From contig NC_081185.1 in assembly GCF_029867415.1 (NCBI RefSeq), forward strand, positions 109,486,913-109,550,912: a stretch of DNA of 64,000 nt, read 5' to 3'. This document shows positions 48,514 through 60,704 of this stretch, piece by piece. A model generated the notes under the pieces. The model searched no databases. It was not told where the DNA came from and was given only the letters and a program-made list of their open reading frames with translations. Source of the stretch: Vicia villosa. Taxonomy: Eukaryota > Streptophyta > Magnoliopsida > Fabales > Fabaceae. The number at the start of each line of letters is the position of its first letter. Position 1 is the first letter of the stretch. A program made the translations under genes and the position numbers.

Positions 48514-49785
48514 TGTTAGAACAAGATTTGTTCTTATCAATTATCTTAGTTTTGATGATAACAATAATATGAATTTTGCTTAAGATAATATGGTACTCTA
48601 ATCCAATGCAATTTCCCTTTCAGGAAATATATATAAAGAGTACGCATAATTCAGCGCTCAGAAGATGTGTCTCAAATGGTTCAGCATGCAACATCAGAAC
48701 ATGGTCTGGCAAGACATCAGAAGATGGTCGAAGCAGAATCAGAACATGGGTCTATGGAAGCATCAGAAGAACATGAGATCAGAAGCACTGAAGATCAGAA
48801 GATGGTATCACGCTCAGAAGCACTTCAAGGTCAGAAGATCAGAAGATGCTGTGCACCAAGCTGTTTGACTCTGATGATATTCAAACGTCATATTCACAAA
48901 CATCAGATCAGAAGGAAGTACACGTGGCAGACTACGCTGACTGACAAAAGGAACGTTAAAGCTACTAAAGGCTACGTCAGTAGACACAGCGTGAACAAGG
49001 CTCGAGGTAGTTGACAAAAGCGTATAAACATTAAATGCAAAGCTGTACGGAACACGCAAAGCATTAAATGCATTCAACGGTCATCTTCTCAACGCCTATA
49101 AATATGAAGTTCTGATGAGAAGCAAGGTTAACGATTTCGCACCAATACAATTCAAATTAACTTGCTGAAACGCTGTTCAAATCTAAACTCAGAATCTTCA
49201 TCTTCATCAAAGCTCACTACATTGCTGTTGTAATATCTTAGTGAGATTAAGCTTAAATTGTAAGAGAAATATCACAGTTGTGATTATCGCTTTTAAGAAG
49301 CATTTGTAAACTCTTGAATAGATTACATTAAGTTGTAAGGAACTAGAGTGATCAGTTGATCAGTATACTCTAGGAAGTCTTGGCAGTTGGCTGAGCAGGA
49401 AGTCTTGGCAGTTGGCTGAGCAGGAAGTCTTGGCAGTTGGCTGAGCAGAAAGTCTTAGGAGTGAACTAAGCCTAGAGTGATCGTGTTGATCAGTAGACTC
49501 TAGAAAAGTCTTAGGAGTGAACTAAGCAGTTGTTCCTGGAGTGATCAGGTTGTGATCAGAAGACTCTGGAAGACTTAGTTGCGGCTAAGTGGAAAACCAT
49601 TGTAATCCGTGCGATTAGTGGATTAAATCCTCAGTTGAGGTAAATCATCTCTGCGGGGGTGGACTGGAGTAGCTTCGTTAACAGCGAACCAGGATAAAAA
49701 TAATTGTGCATTTTATTTTTATCGCTAAAGATTTTAAGTCACACTTATTCAATCCCCCCCTTTCTAAGTGTTTTTCTATCCTTCA
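48514..49785 (+). repeat. 3' LTR of element C
   Basis: 1272 bp, colinear with the 5' LTR but with three instead of two copies of the 25-bp unit (49372-49446). It is followed by the target duplication TTTCT and then the rest of element B's LTR. Confidence 0.93.
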
Positions 49786-49790
49786 TTTCT

Positions 49791-50213
49791 CACGCAAATA
49801 GCTCTTGAACAAAGCAAGCAATCTTCATCTTCAAGCTCACATACTTTTGTATATTTAGTGAGTTCTAGATCATAATCTTAAGAGAACAATCACTTAGTGA
49901 TTACAGCTTTTTAGAAGCATCATTAATCTCTGTATTTGATTATATCTTTGTAAACCAAAATTCCTTGAGTGATCAAGTTGTGATCTGTAGACTCAAGAAG
50001 ACTTAGAGGTTGATCTAAGTGGATAACCATTGTAATCAGTTTTTGATTAGTGGATTAAATCCTCAATGGAGGTAAATCACCTGTGAGGGTGGACTGGAGG
50101 TAGTTTGAGTTCAAACGAACCAGGGTAAAAATAATTGTGTTCATTATTTTTATTTGCCACAAAGAAACAACCCTTATTCAATCCCCCCTTTCTAAGTGTT
50201 TTTCACTCCTTCA
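49791..50213 (+). repeat. 5' LTR of element B, second part
   Basis: Continues LTR B after element C and its target duplication, and ends CACTCCTTCA, the same terminal pattern as LTR C (CTAAGTGTTTTTC...CCTTCA). Confidence 0.85.
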
Positions 50214-50291
50214 ATTTGCATCAGAGCGCCTTGGTTCTAGGTGCAAACACTTAACAGTGTTAGACAAAAGATTCAGGAGAAAAACACGCAA

Positions 50292-52187
50292 ATGACAGCT
50301 CCAGTACCAACCACTACTGAACAAAACAATAATGGTAACAATGGTAGTAATAGCTTCAATGGATACAACAGACCACCAGTCTTTGATGGTGAAAATTTTG
50401 AATATTGGAAAGATAGGCTAGAGAGCTACTTTCTATGTCAAGATGGTGACCTATGGGACTTGGTGTTGGATGGTTACAAACATTCAGAAACTGGTGGAGT
50501 CAAAATCAGTAGACAAGCTATGAGTGATGCCCAAAAGAAAGATTTCAAAAATCATCATAAAGCAAGAACCATATTGTTAAATGTTATATCTCATGCTGAG
50601 TATGAGAAGATAACTAACAGGGAAACAACCCATGATATTTTTTAATCTTTAAAAATGACCCATGAAGGGAACGCTCAAGTCAAGGAGACCAGAGCTCTGG
50701 CTCTCATCCAGAAATATGAGGCTTTCAAGATGGAAGATGATGAAAACATTGAAGCAATGTTCTCTAGGTTCCAGACTCTGACAGCTGGACTGGGAGTTCT
50801 AGACAAAGGTTATACTAAAGTTGACCATGTCAAGAAAATAATCAGAAGTTTTCCCAGAAGATGGGGACCAATGGTTACAGCTTTCAAGATAGCTAAGAAT
50901 CTGAACGAAGTATCCCTTGAAGAGCTCATAAGCGCCCTAAGAAGTCATGAAATTGAACTTGATGCAAATGAAACCCAAAGGAAAGGTAAATCTATTGCTT
51001 TAAAATCTAACAACAAAAATTGTACTAACGCTTTTCAGGCTAAAGAAGAAAGATCTGACGACTCAGAGTTTGAAGAAGAAGAAGATGAGTTATCTCTTCT
51101 TTCTAGAAGAGTAAATCAACTATGGAAAAGCAAGCAAAGAGGATTTAAAAGTTTCAAGAAACTTGAAAAGGGAGAATCTTCTGGACCCAGAAGATCTGGA
51201 AATAAAAGCATAGTCTGTTATGAATGCGAAGAACCAGGACACTTCAAGAATGAATGTCCTAAGCTTCAGAGAGAAAAGCCCAGAAAAAGATTTGAGAAGA
51301 AGAAAGGTATGATGGCTACTTGGGATGACTCAGATTCCTCTAATCAAGAGTCAGACTCTAAAGATGAGCAAGAAAATATAGCATTCATGGCAACTGTAGA
51401 TGGTGAAGAAGAATCTGCCTCTGACTCACATTCTGAAGAGGTATTTTCTGATCTAACTAGAGAAGAACTTGTCTCTAGTCTTTCAGAACTTCTTGAAATG
51501 AAAAGTAAACTTAGTATCAAATACAAAAGTCTCAAAAAGGATTTTGCATCTGAAGCTAAGAAACTTGAGATAGAAAATTCTGGACTCAAAGAAAATTTTT
51601 TAAAACTAACAAAAGATGTTAAAACTCTAAAAACATCTTCTAGTCCAGATACTTATATTCCAAGCACTAACAATATTCTCAAAGAATATGATTTGAGTTT
51701 CAGGAAGTTTCTATCTAGAAGTATAGGTACAAGTTAGATGGCCTCTATGATATATGGTGTTAGTGGAAATAAAAGAATAGGTATAGGATATGAGGGCAAT
51801 GTTCCACATAAACTGGAACCTGTTGACCAGATGGTTATTGAATACAAACCTTTGTATAAACAATTTCAGTATGGACATTCACATGATATTAAATACACAT
51901 CACATCCTAGGAATTTCCATGTCACACACACCAGGAAATATTCTGTTGCATATTCTGATACTTCTTATGCTAAACCTCAATTCAATCAGAATGTGAGAAA
52001 AACTAACCTCAAAGGACCCAAGAGAATGTGAGTACCTAAGGATAAAATAATTCATGTTGCAGATCTCCTTAACAGCACAAAGGATAAACATGTCATGGTA
52101 CCTGGACTCTGGGTGCTCACGACACATGACGGGAAAAAGGTCTATGTTCCAAAGTCTGGAAGTTATATATGGAGGAGACGTAAAGTT
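50292..52187 (+). pseudogene. Copia gag of element B, three in-frame stops
   Basis: Starts MTAPVPTTTEQNNN. It has the same domains as gag of element C: FEYWKDRLESYF core, CYECEEPGHFKNEC knuckle, acidic stretch and coiled coil. In-frame stops lie at 50643 (TAA), 51735 (TAG) and 52029 (TGA). Compared with gag C, at least the last two are single C-to-T or G-to-A changes. The frame beyond the last stop continues past the start of the protease frame, as in element C. Confidence 0.85.
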
Positions 52188-55158
52188 TGGAGGGAACCAG
52201 AAGGGCAAAATCATAGGCTCTGGAACCATTGGTACTGGTAACTCTCCCTCTATAACTAATGTTCTGCTAGTTGATGGATTATCTCATAATTTATTGTCCA
52301 TAAGTCAATTAAGTGACAATGGTTATGACATAATCTTTAATCAAAAGTCTTGTAGAGCTGTTAGTCAAAAGAATGGCTCAATCCTATTTACAGGTAAAAG
52401 AAAGAACAACATTTATAAGATTGATCTTTCAGATCTTAAAAACCAGCAGGTTACTTGCATTCTTTCTGTTAACAAAGAACAGTGGGTCTGGCATAGAAGA
52501 TTGGGTCATGTTAGCATGAGAAAAATTTCTCAGATTAACAAACTCAATCTGGTCAGAGGACTCCCTAATTTAAAATATAAATAAGATGCTTTTTGTGAAG
52601 CATGTCAGAAAGGGATGTTTTCAAAATTTGCTTTTAAATCTAAAATTGTTGTTTCTTCTTCAAGGCCTTTAGAACTTCTGCATATTGATCTGTTTGGTCC
52701 AGTCAAAACAGCATCAATCAGAGGCAAGAAATATGGATTGGTCATTATAGATGATTACAGCAGATGGACATGGGTAAAATTCTTAAAACACAAGGATGAG
52801 TCACATTCCGTGTTCTTTGATTTCTACAAACAGATTCAATCCGAGAAAGGGTGTAAAATCATAAAAGTCAGAAGTGATCATGGTAGTGAATTTGAGAACA
52901 GATTCTTTGAAATTTATTTCAAAGAAAATGGTATTGCCCATGATTTCTCTTGTCCTAGAACTCCACAACAAAATGGAGTTGTAAAACGAAAGAATAGGAC
53001 TCTTCAAGAAATGGCCAGAACCATGATCAATGAGACTAATATGGCTAAACATTTCTGGGCAGAAGCAATTAATACAGCATGTTATATTCAGAATAGAATC
53101 TCCATAAGACCTATTCTAAATAAGACTCCTTATGAATTGTGGAAGAACAGAAAACCCAACATTTCATATTTCCATCCTTTTGGATGTATTTGTTATATTC
53201 TGAATACTAAGGATCATCTGAACAAGTTTGATTCCAAAGCTCATAAGTGTTTTCTTCTTGGATATTCTGAACGCTCTAAGGTTTACAGAGTATACAATAC
53301 TGAAACTCTGATAGTTGAGGAATCAATCAATGTCAGATTTGATGATAAGCTTGGAATTGAAAAGCCAAAGCAGAATGAGAATTTTGCAGATATAGACATC
53401 TCTGATCCAGATCATGAAGAACCCAGAGGAAAGGATGATTCTGAAGATAAAGTTGCTGCTTCTTTAGAGAATCTCAGAATATCTGAAGAACCAACAGTCA
53501 GAAGATCTTCAAGAATCAACTCAGCTCATCTAGAGGATGTCATTATAGGAAAGAAAGATGATCCCATCAGAACAAGATCATTCCTAAAGAACAACGCAGA
53601 GTCTCTATTTGGATTAGTGTCTCTGATTGAGCCAACATCTGTTGATGAAGCTCTGGAAGATACTGATTGGATTATTGCTATGCAAGAAGAGTTAAATCAG
53701 TTTACAAGAAATGATGTGTAGGATCTGGTTCCAAGACCTAAAGGATTTAATATTATTGGAATAAAGTGGGTTTTCAGAAATAAGCTAAATGAAAACGGTG
53801 AAGTTATCAGAAACAAGGTCAGACTGGTTGCTCAAGGTTATAGTCAACAAGAAGGTATTGATTATAATGAAACTTTTGCACCAGTTTCCAAGTTAGAGTC
53901 TATAAGATTATTAATTTCATTTGCCACTCAGAATAACATCACTCTGTATCAGATGGGTGTTGAGAGTGCATTTTTAAATGGTTATATAGATGAAGAAGTT
54001 TATATTCACCAACCTCCTGGTTTTTAAGACTCTAAGTCTCCAGAACATGTTTTTAAACTTAAGAAATCATTATACGGTCTGAAACAAGCTCCCAGAGTTT
54101 GGTATGAAAGATTAAGTTATTTCCTTCTAGATAATGGTTTCACAAGAGGACAAGTAGACACAATTCTCTTCTGTAAAACATTTAAAAAGGATATTTTAAT
54201 TTGCCAAATTTATGTTAATGATATTATATTTGGAACATCTAATGCCTCTCTTGGAAAGGATTTTGCTAAGTTTATGCAGGCAGAGTTTGAAATGAGCATG
54301 ATGGGAGAGCTAAAATACTTTCTAGGCATTCAAATAAACCAAACCTCTGAAGGGACTTACATACATCAGACGAAGTATGTTAAGGAACTTCTGAAGAAGT
54401 TTAAATTATCAGACTGTAAGGAAGCTAAAACTCCAAGCATCCAACTAGCATTTTAGGTAAGGATGAGGTAAGTAAGAAGGTAGATCAGAAGATCTACATA
54501 GGTATGATAGGATCTCTTCTCTATCTGACTGCTTCTAGGCCTGACATCTTATTTAGTGTCTGTTTGTGTGCTAGATTCCAATCAGATCCTAGAGAATCTC
54601 ACTTAACTGTTGTTAAGATAATTCTTAGGTATCTGAAAGGTACTATTAACGTTGGTTTGTCTTACAGAAGATCTGAAGAATTCAACTTAGTAGGTTATCG
54701 TGATGCTGATTACGCTGGAGATAGAGTTGAAAGGAAAAGTACTTCTGGAAGCTGTTAGTTTCTGGGAAGAAATATGATCTCTTGGTATACCATGAAACAA
54801 GCCACAATTGCATTGTCTACAAACGAAGCAGAATATCTAGCTGTTGTTGGATGTAGTACACAGATGCTCTAGATGAAAAGTCAGCTAAAAGAATATCCGA
54901 TATATGAGAGTAACATTCCTATATTTTGTGATAATACTTCTGCTATTTGTCTTTCTAAAAATCCTATGTTACATTCTAAAGCTAAGCATATAGAGATTAA
55001 ACATCATTTTATTAGGGACTATATTCAAAAGGGTGTTCTCTCTTTAAACTTTGTAGATACAGACCATCAATGGGCTGATATCTTTACAAAACCCTTGCTG
55101 AAGATAGGTTTAAGTTCATTCTGAAGAATATTGGTATGGATTTATGCCCAGAATGAAG
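52054..55158 (+). pseudogene. Copia pol of element B: PR, IN, RT, RNase H, inactivated
   Basis: In the +1 frame relative to gag. Protease LDSGCSRHMTG, HRRLGHVSMRKI, integrase HIDLFGPV and VRSDHGSEF, RT and RNase H are all recognisable and in order. Stops lie at 52582, 53719, 54025, 54454, 54756 and 54870, and register shifts at about 54457-54503 and 55097. Key residues are also lost: the integrase Glu is Lys (52984-52986), the first RT Asp is Gly (53956-53958) and the RT active site reads YVND (Asn codon 54217-54219). Most changes are G-to-A or C-to-T. Clearly dead. Confidence 0.9.
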
Positions 55159-55638
55159 TGCTTGTGAAGCTCTGATATGTTTTAGTCTGAAGAATATGTT
55201 TTTATTTATTTCTTCTATGATCAGATGTTCTGATTGTGTTTGTTCATAAGGACACTCTGATATGTTCTGATTGTGTTTACTTCTTTTAAAGCAAAACAAC
55301 TGTCACCAGTTACCCCAAGATGATGACCACATGTTCATCTAATCTGAAGGGACAAGCATGCGTGCAGTGGACGAGAAGCCGCCCTAGGTAACTGTGCAAA
55401 ATCTTTTCAAATCTTACGTTACTCCCCATTAACATCATTCATCATTAATGCATATTTTGTAACCGTTTCTCATTCATAATTCTATTGCATTTTCTTTCAA
55501 ATTTGTCTCTTTATATTCTTGTTTCAATTTCATTTTCCCTCTTTTCATTCTCTCCTTCTTCGTTTTATGCATTTTTCTTCTCTCTTTCGTCTCTACCAAA
55601 ATCCTAAACCTAAAACCAAAAAACTCAATCTCTCTTCA

Positions 55639-58073
55639 ATGGCTTCCTCATCATCAGTGCAACCAACTCCTTCTCAGCAACAACAACAACAACCACCAAA
55701 GTTCACTCCTCCTGTAAGAACATATCCCATTCCATCTGCAGAATTGGAAGTTCTATGTGAACTTATGGTAGATTTTGACAACCTCAGAGAACATGATTTC
55801 AATTTGAAAGCAAACATGATGCTTCAAGGCTGGGATAACTTCTTTGACCGTCTCATTTGGCCTGTCTACCCAGATTTGGTGAAAGAATTTTGGATTCATG
55901 CAACTCTCATTCCTATAGCCATTATCTCTTTCGTTTTAGGTCAAGAAATCCCCATCACAGAAAACCTAATAAAGTAGTTGCTAAATCTTAAAGATTTGGG
56001 TGGTGTGACTGGAGAAGTTGCTGGTAGAACTGATTGGGATGCAGTGTACTCTGAAGTGTTTACAACAGGGTAAGGTTCAACCAACACCAAGGATCTGAAG
56101 CCCCCTACAGAATCTGGGCTAAGATTCTTCTGGGGTGTATTCATCACAGAAAGGCTACAGTCTCTCCCACCTACATCAACCAGGATCAACAGTATCTTCT
56201 GTACTGCATAGGCAAAGGTCAGAGGATTAATCTACCTCATCTTCTGTTCATGCATATGCGGAATCATGTGAAGGATTCTCGAGAACAAGGGAAGTTGAAA
56301 AATCAGAAGATCAAGAGGAACATCATCCCTCTAGGAAGGCTCATATTAGATATTCTGACAGAATATGGGTTGATAGATTCTCTGAGAGAAGCTGGAGCAG
56401 TTCAGGATCTGGCAGCTATGTGTGGGAGTACTCTGACTGCTCACACTCTGAAGAAGATGAAGCTAATTAACAGTGTTACCTCTCCGCCCAAAGTGGTAAA
56501 CGAAATTCTGACTAGAAGAATTCCTGTTGATGACTTCCATATGTTCTTCAAAGAGGAGCATCCCAAAGTCATTCTCTTCTATCTAGAGTCCTGCTTGAAG
56601 GATAACTCAGAGTTTGATCCAGCATGGCTGCACAACAGAAATCTTCCTTCTCTGGAAGTTCAGAAAGCCCCCAAGAAGATAAAAACTACAGGAGAAGGTC
56701 CTTCCACGAAGACTAAGAAGAAGAATAAAACTTCAGGTATTTCTATTTCTAGTTCTGTACCTGTGAATGTTTCTGAAACTGTATCAACAGATAACCCAGA
56801 CTCCCTAAAACAACATAGATCATCTGAATCCATTAGGAAACTGGTAGATGATATAGATTCAATAGATGACTCTATTTTAGAATCTGAAGTTGAACCAGAA
56901 TAACCAGAACTTCCCCCTAAACAAAAACAATCTTCTAAATTTCCATCATCTATCTCCACCTCCTCCAAAGGAAAACAACCTGCTCAACCCTCTGAACCCA
57001 TCATTCTGAATCCTCCACCTCTAACTGTCATATTCCCAACCTTACCCTCTGAAAACATTTTCTCCACTAAACAACCTCCATCCTCTGAACCTCAATCTTC
57101 TGCACCCCAACCACAACCAACATCTCAAACACCTGAAACCCAACCAGCAGTAAACATTCCTGTCTTCTGTGATTTTTCTGACCCATCCTCTCCATCATCC
57201 TCTGATTCTCTCTTTCAAAAACCTCGCAACCCAGCACCTTCATCTGATCCAACAGTCGTTGTTTTAGACTATAATCATGTAGAAGAATCCTCACCCACTC
57301 CACTTCTTCTTTCTGACAGACCTTCCGCCCCTTACCTTATTTACAAACCCAAAGAGCCCATTACCATCATCAGACCCAACTCAACCCTACCCTCTATTGA
57401 TACACGTTTTCAGTTGCTTAACTACATGGTACAGAATTGGGTGGAAAATCTGAAGGTTTCCTATGATCATAAGCTAGATCATGTGGCTGTTGGAAAGCTC
57501 TGGAACGCTTTCTCCAAGGATCTGCAAGCTGATGTTCTGGATCTTCAAAATATCTGTGTTTCTGAAGCTCCTGCTCCTGCTGGTCTGGCTCTGGATTTTG
57601 GGAATTGGAAGGCTCTTAAGAATGTCAGAAATTGGAAGCCTGTCCAGGCAGAATCCTCTTAAACTGATGAGATGAATTTTGGTTCTAATAAGATGGAGAT
57701 TGATCAGCCTCTGCCTATGGTGGTGTGGAGACCAAAACAATATCCTTTTGCTCCTAATGATTTTTTTCTTCTGACATGAGACATGGAAACTCTCTTCTCT
57801 TGGTTTGAGTCTAATCCTGTTGCTCCACCAGATGTTGTATCAGCCTCAGCCCCTTCATCATCTGAAGACCCCTCAAGTTCTGAAGTGTAGAATACTCTGA
57901 AGGAACTCTAGAGGAATCAGGAAGTTGTGTTTGATCGTCTGGCTAAACAAGAAGACACAAATCAAGAGATCATAACTTGGATGCAGAAGTCTGAAGAGAC
58001 TTCTAAGAAGCAAGCCGAAGATACCTCTGACGTCAAGAAAATGCTAGCCCTTTTAGCCTCCATGCTTTCCTAG
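55639..58073 (+). pseudogene. Third ORF of element B (env-position, putative plant transposon protein)
   Basis: Starts MASSSSVQPTPSQQQQQQ. The first part has LIWPVYPDLVKEFWIHA and VLGQEIPITENLI, a pattern I associate with the putative plant transposon protein domain found after pol in SIRE-type elements, in the place some authors call env-like. A long Pro/Ser/Thr/Gln-rich linker follows (about 56904-57400), then a C-terminal helical part ending at TAG 58071-58073. Stops at 55975, 56071, 56901, 57660 and later, plus one register shift, inactivate it. No clear signal peptide or membrane segment supports a true envelope role. Confidence 0.7.
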
Positions 58074-58767
58074 TCTTTCTGTCTTTAGGACTTGTCATTT
58101 TTTTTTTCTTGCATATGTTTTGTTCTTTTCCTGCATCTTAATATTAATGAAATATTTCTTTTTTCCCTTTCATTATTTGTTTTTTCATCTGAATCTTTAT
58201 TATTCTTTTTGATGTTTGACAAAAAGGGGGAGAAATGTATTACTGAATTGATTTTATTATATCAGTTGCCAGGCTTAAGTCTCAAACATTTTTTTCTAAC
58301 AAAAATTGCAAAGTTCTGCATCTGATCGTTTTTGCAGGAATGTAATGCTCTGAAGATCTCAATTAGAGGAGAAACGTATTTTGATGCTTTGAAGATTTTA
58401 AAATCTGAATGAAATTCCAAAGATCTGAAGCAAACAAAATTTGATGCTCTGATATGCTAGTTCTCTAAAGAAAATTCAAAGCCTTAATGTTGTCCAAAGG
58501 AAGCTCTGAAAGGAAACTCGGAATCTTCTTCAGATAAAGCTCAACTTTAAAGTCTCTCCTGAAATGGAAAATACTCAGGGAAGTCCTTTTATATTAAATT
58601 CATCTGCTATTAATTTCAGGGGGAGATTGTTAATCTCAGAAGGAGATTATTCAATACATTCTGATTAGTTTGCTTTGCTATATCTATCTGCTCTCTCTTC
58701 ATCTTTATTCTGGATACAAATTCATATCAATTCTATATGTTTTTGTCATCATAAAAAAGGGGGAGAT
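58074..58767 (+). other. 3' untranslated part of element B with polypurine blocks
   Basis: Contains CAAAAAGGGGGAGAAA (about 58221), CAGGGGGAGATTGTTAATCTCA (about 58618) and AAAAAAGGGGGAGATT just before the LTR (about 58756). This is the same layout as element C. Confidence 0.75.
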
Positions 58768-59097
58768 TGTTAGAATTGGAAATTTTCTGATCATACTTTA
58801 TAGTTTTGATGATAACATTAGAAATGAATTTTGTATAAGACAATGTGGTACTCTAATAAGTTACTTTTTCCATTTCAGGAAAAGTGTAAAAGAGTAGGCA
58901 ATATCCTATCTTTCAGATGCTTTGAGCCAGATGTTCTGGATGGCTACATCATAACATGATCCTGAAGACATCAGAACATGGTCTTGAAGATATCAGATCA
59001 TGACTATTAGAAGCAAGCTCTGAAGATCTGAAGGTATCACGCTCTAAGGAACTTCCATAGTCTGAAGCGCTGAAGTTCTAACTTGCACCAAACGCTG
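58768..59097 (+). repeat. 3' LTR of element B, cut by the assembly gap
   Basis: Starts TGTTAGAATTGG. It matches the first 330 bases of LTR B at 42607 with scattered substitutions (roughly 7 percent by eye), then runs into N bases. Confidence 0.85.
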
Positions 59098-59197
59098 NNN
59101 NNNNNNNNNNNNNNNNNNNNNNNNNNNNNNNNNNNNNNNNNNNNNNNNNNNNNNNNNNNNNNNNNNNNNNNNNNNNNNNNNNNNNNNNNNNNNNNNN
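59098..59197. other. Assembly gap, 100 N
   Basis: Exactly 100 N, the usual placeholder for a gap of unknown size. The sequence on its right does not continue LTR B but starts inside gag of a copy of element C. Confidence 0.98.
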
Positions 59198-59917
59198 CTT
59201 CTGGAACTCAAGTCTCAGATCAGTCTCAAATACAAAAAGCTGAAAAAGCAATTTGAATTTGAAACAAAGAAGCTTGAGTTGGAGAATTCTGAATTAAAGG
59301 AAAAACTTTTAAAATTATCCAATAATGTTGGATCTCCTTCTGATTCAGAAAAATCCACTCCCAGTCTGAACCATATTCTGAAAGAATATGATTTAAGTTT
59401 CAGGAAGTTCCTATCTAGAAGTATTGGCAGAAGTCAGCTAGCTTCTATGATATATGCTGTGTCTGGAAACAAAAGAGTTGGCATTGGTTATGAGGGTGAA
59501 ACCCCATACAAACTTGAACCTGTTGATGAAATGAAAATTACATACAAGCCATTGTATGATCAGTTCAAGTATGGCCACTCACATGATATTAGGCACACCT
59601 CACATGCACAAAGTTTTCACAGTACACACACTAAGAAGCATGTGACACAACCTAGGAAATATCATGAAACTCACATTAAGAATTATCATGCTGTTCCTCC
59701 TATTGCTTACAATGTTAAACCCAAGTTCAATCAGAACTTGAGAAAATCTAACAAGAAAGGACCCAAAAAGATGTGGGTACCTAAGGATAAGATTATTCCT
59801 ATTGCAGATATCCTTGGCTGCAAGAAGGACAAAGCACAACATGTCATGGTACCTGGACTCTGGATGCTCGCGACACATGACAGGAAGAAGGTCTATGTTC
59901 CAAGACCTGGTGCTTAA
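59198..59917 (+). pseudogene. 3' part of element C gag (second copy)
   Basis: Identical in translation to the C-terminal part of the gag at 44597-46516 (coiled coil to VPRPGA). The 5' part is lost in the gap. Confidence 0.9.
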
Positions 59918-60704
59918 GTCTGGAGGAGAAGTCAAGTTCGGAGGAGATCAGAAGGGCAAGATAATTGGCTCTGGAACTATAAAATCTGGTAACTCTCCTT
60001 CCATCTCTAATGTACTTCTTGTAGAAGGATTAACACATAACCTTTTATCTATCAGTCAATTAAGTGACAATGGTTATGATATAATCTTTAATCAAGAGTC
60101 TTGCAAGGCTGTAAATCAGAAGGATGGCTCAATCCTATTTACAGGCAAGAGGAAGAACAACATTTATAAGACAGATCTGCAAGATCTTATGAGTCAGAAG
60201 GTGACTTGTCTTATGTCTGTTTCTGAAGAGCAGTGGGTCTGGCACAGGAGATTAGGTCATGCTAGTTTGAGAAAGATCTCTCAAATTAACAAACTGAATC
60301 TTGTCAGAGGACTCCCTAATCTGAAATTCCAATCAGATGCTCTTTGTGAAGCATGTCAGAAGGGCAAGTTCTCCAAACCTGCATTCAAGTCTAAGAATGT
60401 TGTTTCTACCTCAAGGCCATTAGAACTCTTGCACATTGATCTGTTTGGACCAGTCAAAACAGCATCTGTCAGAGGAAAGAAATATGGATTAGTCATCGTA
60501 GATGATTATAGCCGCTGGACATGGGTAAAATTCTTAAAACACAAGGATGAGACTCATTCAGTGTTCCTTGATTTCTGCATTCAGATTCAATCTGAAAAAG
60601 AGTGTAAAATCATAAAGGTCAGAAGTGATCATGGTGGTGGAAGATCTGCTGCAGGACCAAGTCTCCCTGATCCCTCGCCTGAAAGCCCTAGAAGCAGTCA
60701 ATGA
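59802..60704 (+). pseudogene. Truncated copia pol of element C (second copy)
   Basis: Same 300-codon stretch as 46401-47303: protease, pre-integrase and start of integrase, with the same break after VRSDHGG. Confidence 0.9.

Larger units (their letters stand above)
43263..49785 (+). mobile_element. Young SIRE-type copia element C, internally deleted (no RT)
   Basis: LTRs 43263-44509 and 48514-49785 are flanked by the target duplication TTTCT (43258-43262 and 49786-49790). Apart from one extra 25-bp repeat unit in the 3' LTR I saw no difference between them. The internal region carries a full gag, protease and the start of integrase, then jumps at about 47230 to the tail of a third ORF. Most of integrase and all of RT and RNase H are missing. 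It is a non-autonomous copy that must have been mobilised by enzymes from another element. Confidence 0.92.
42607..59097 (+). mobile_element. Old SIRE/Maximus-type copia element B, 5' LTR split by element C
   Basis: The 5' LTR is 42607-43262 plus 49791-50213; gag, pol and a third ORF fill 50292-58073; the polypurine tract is at about 58756-58766; and the 3' LTR starts at 58768 and runs into the gap. The two LTR copies differ at roughly 7 percent of about 330 comparable bases by eye. The coding regions have many stops. The primer site after the LTR is decayed (TTTGCATCAGAGCG instead of the usual initiator-Met match). This is an old copy whose 5' LTR was later hit by element C. Confidence 0.88.

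Noticed and set aside
55639..58073. Third ORF of element B as a true viral envelope gene
   Set aside because: It is in the env position, but I see no signal peptide, transmembrane segment or fusion-like feature, and it is full of stops. It was kept only as a putative plant transposon protein.
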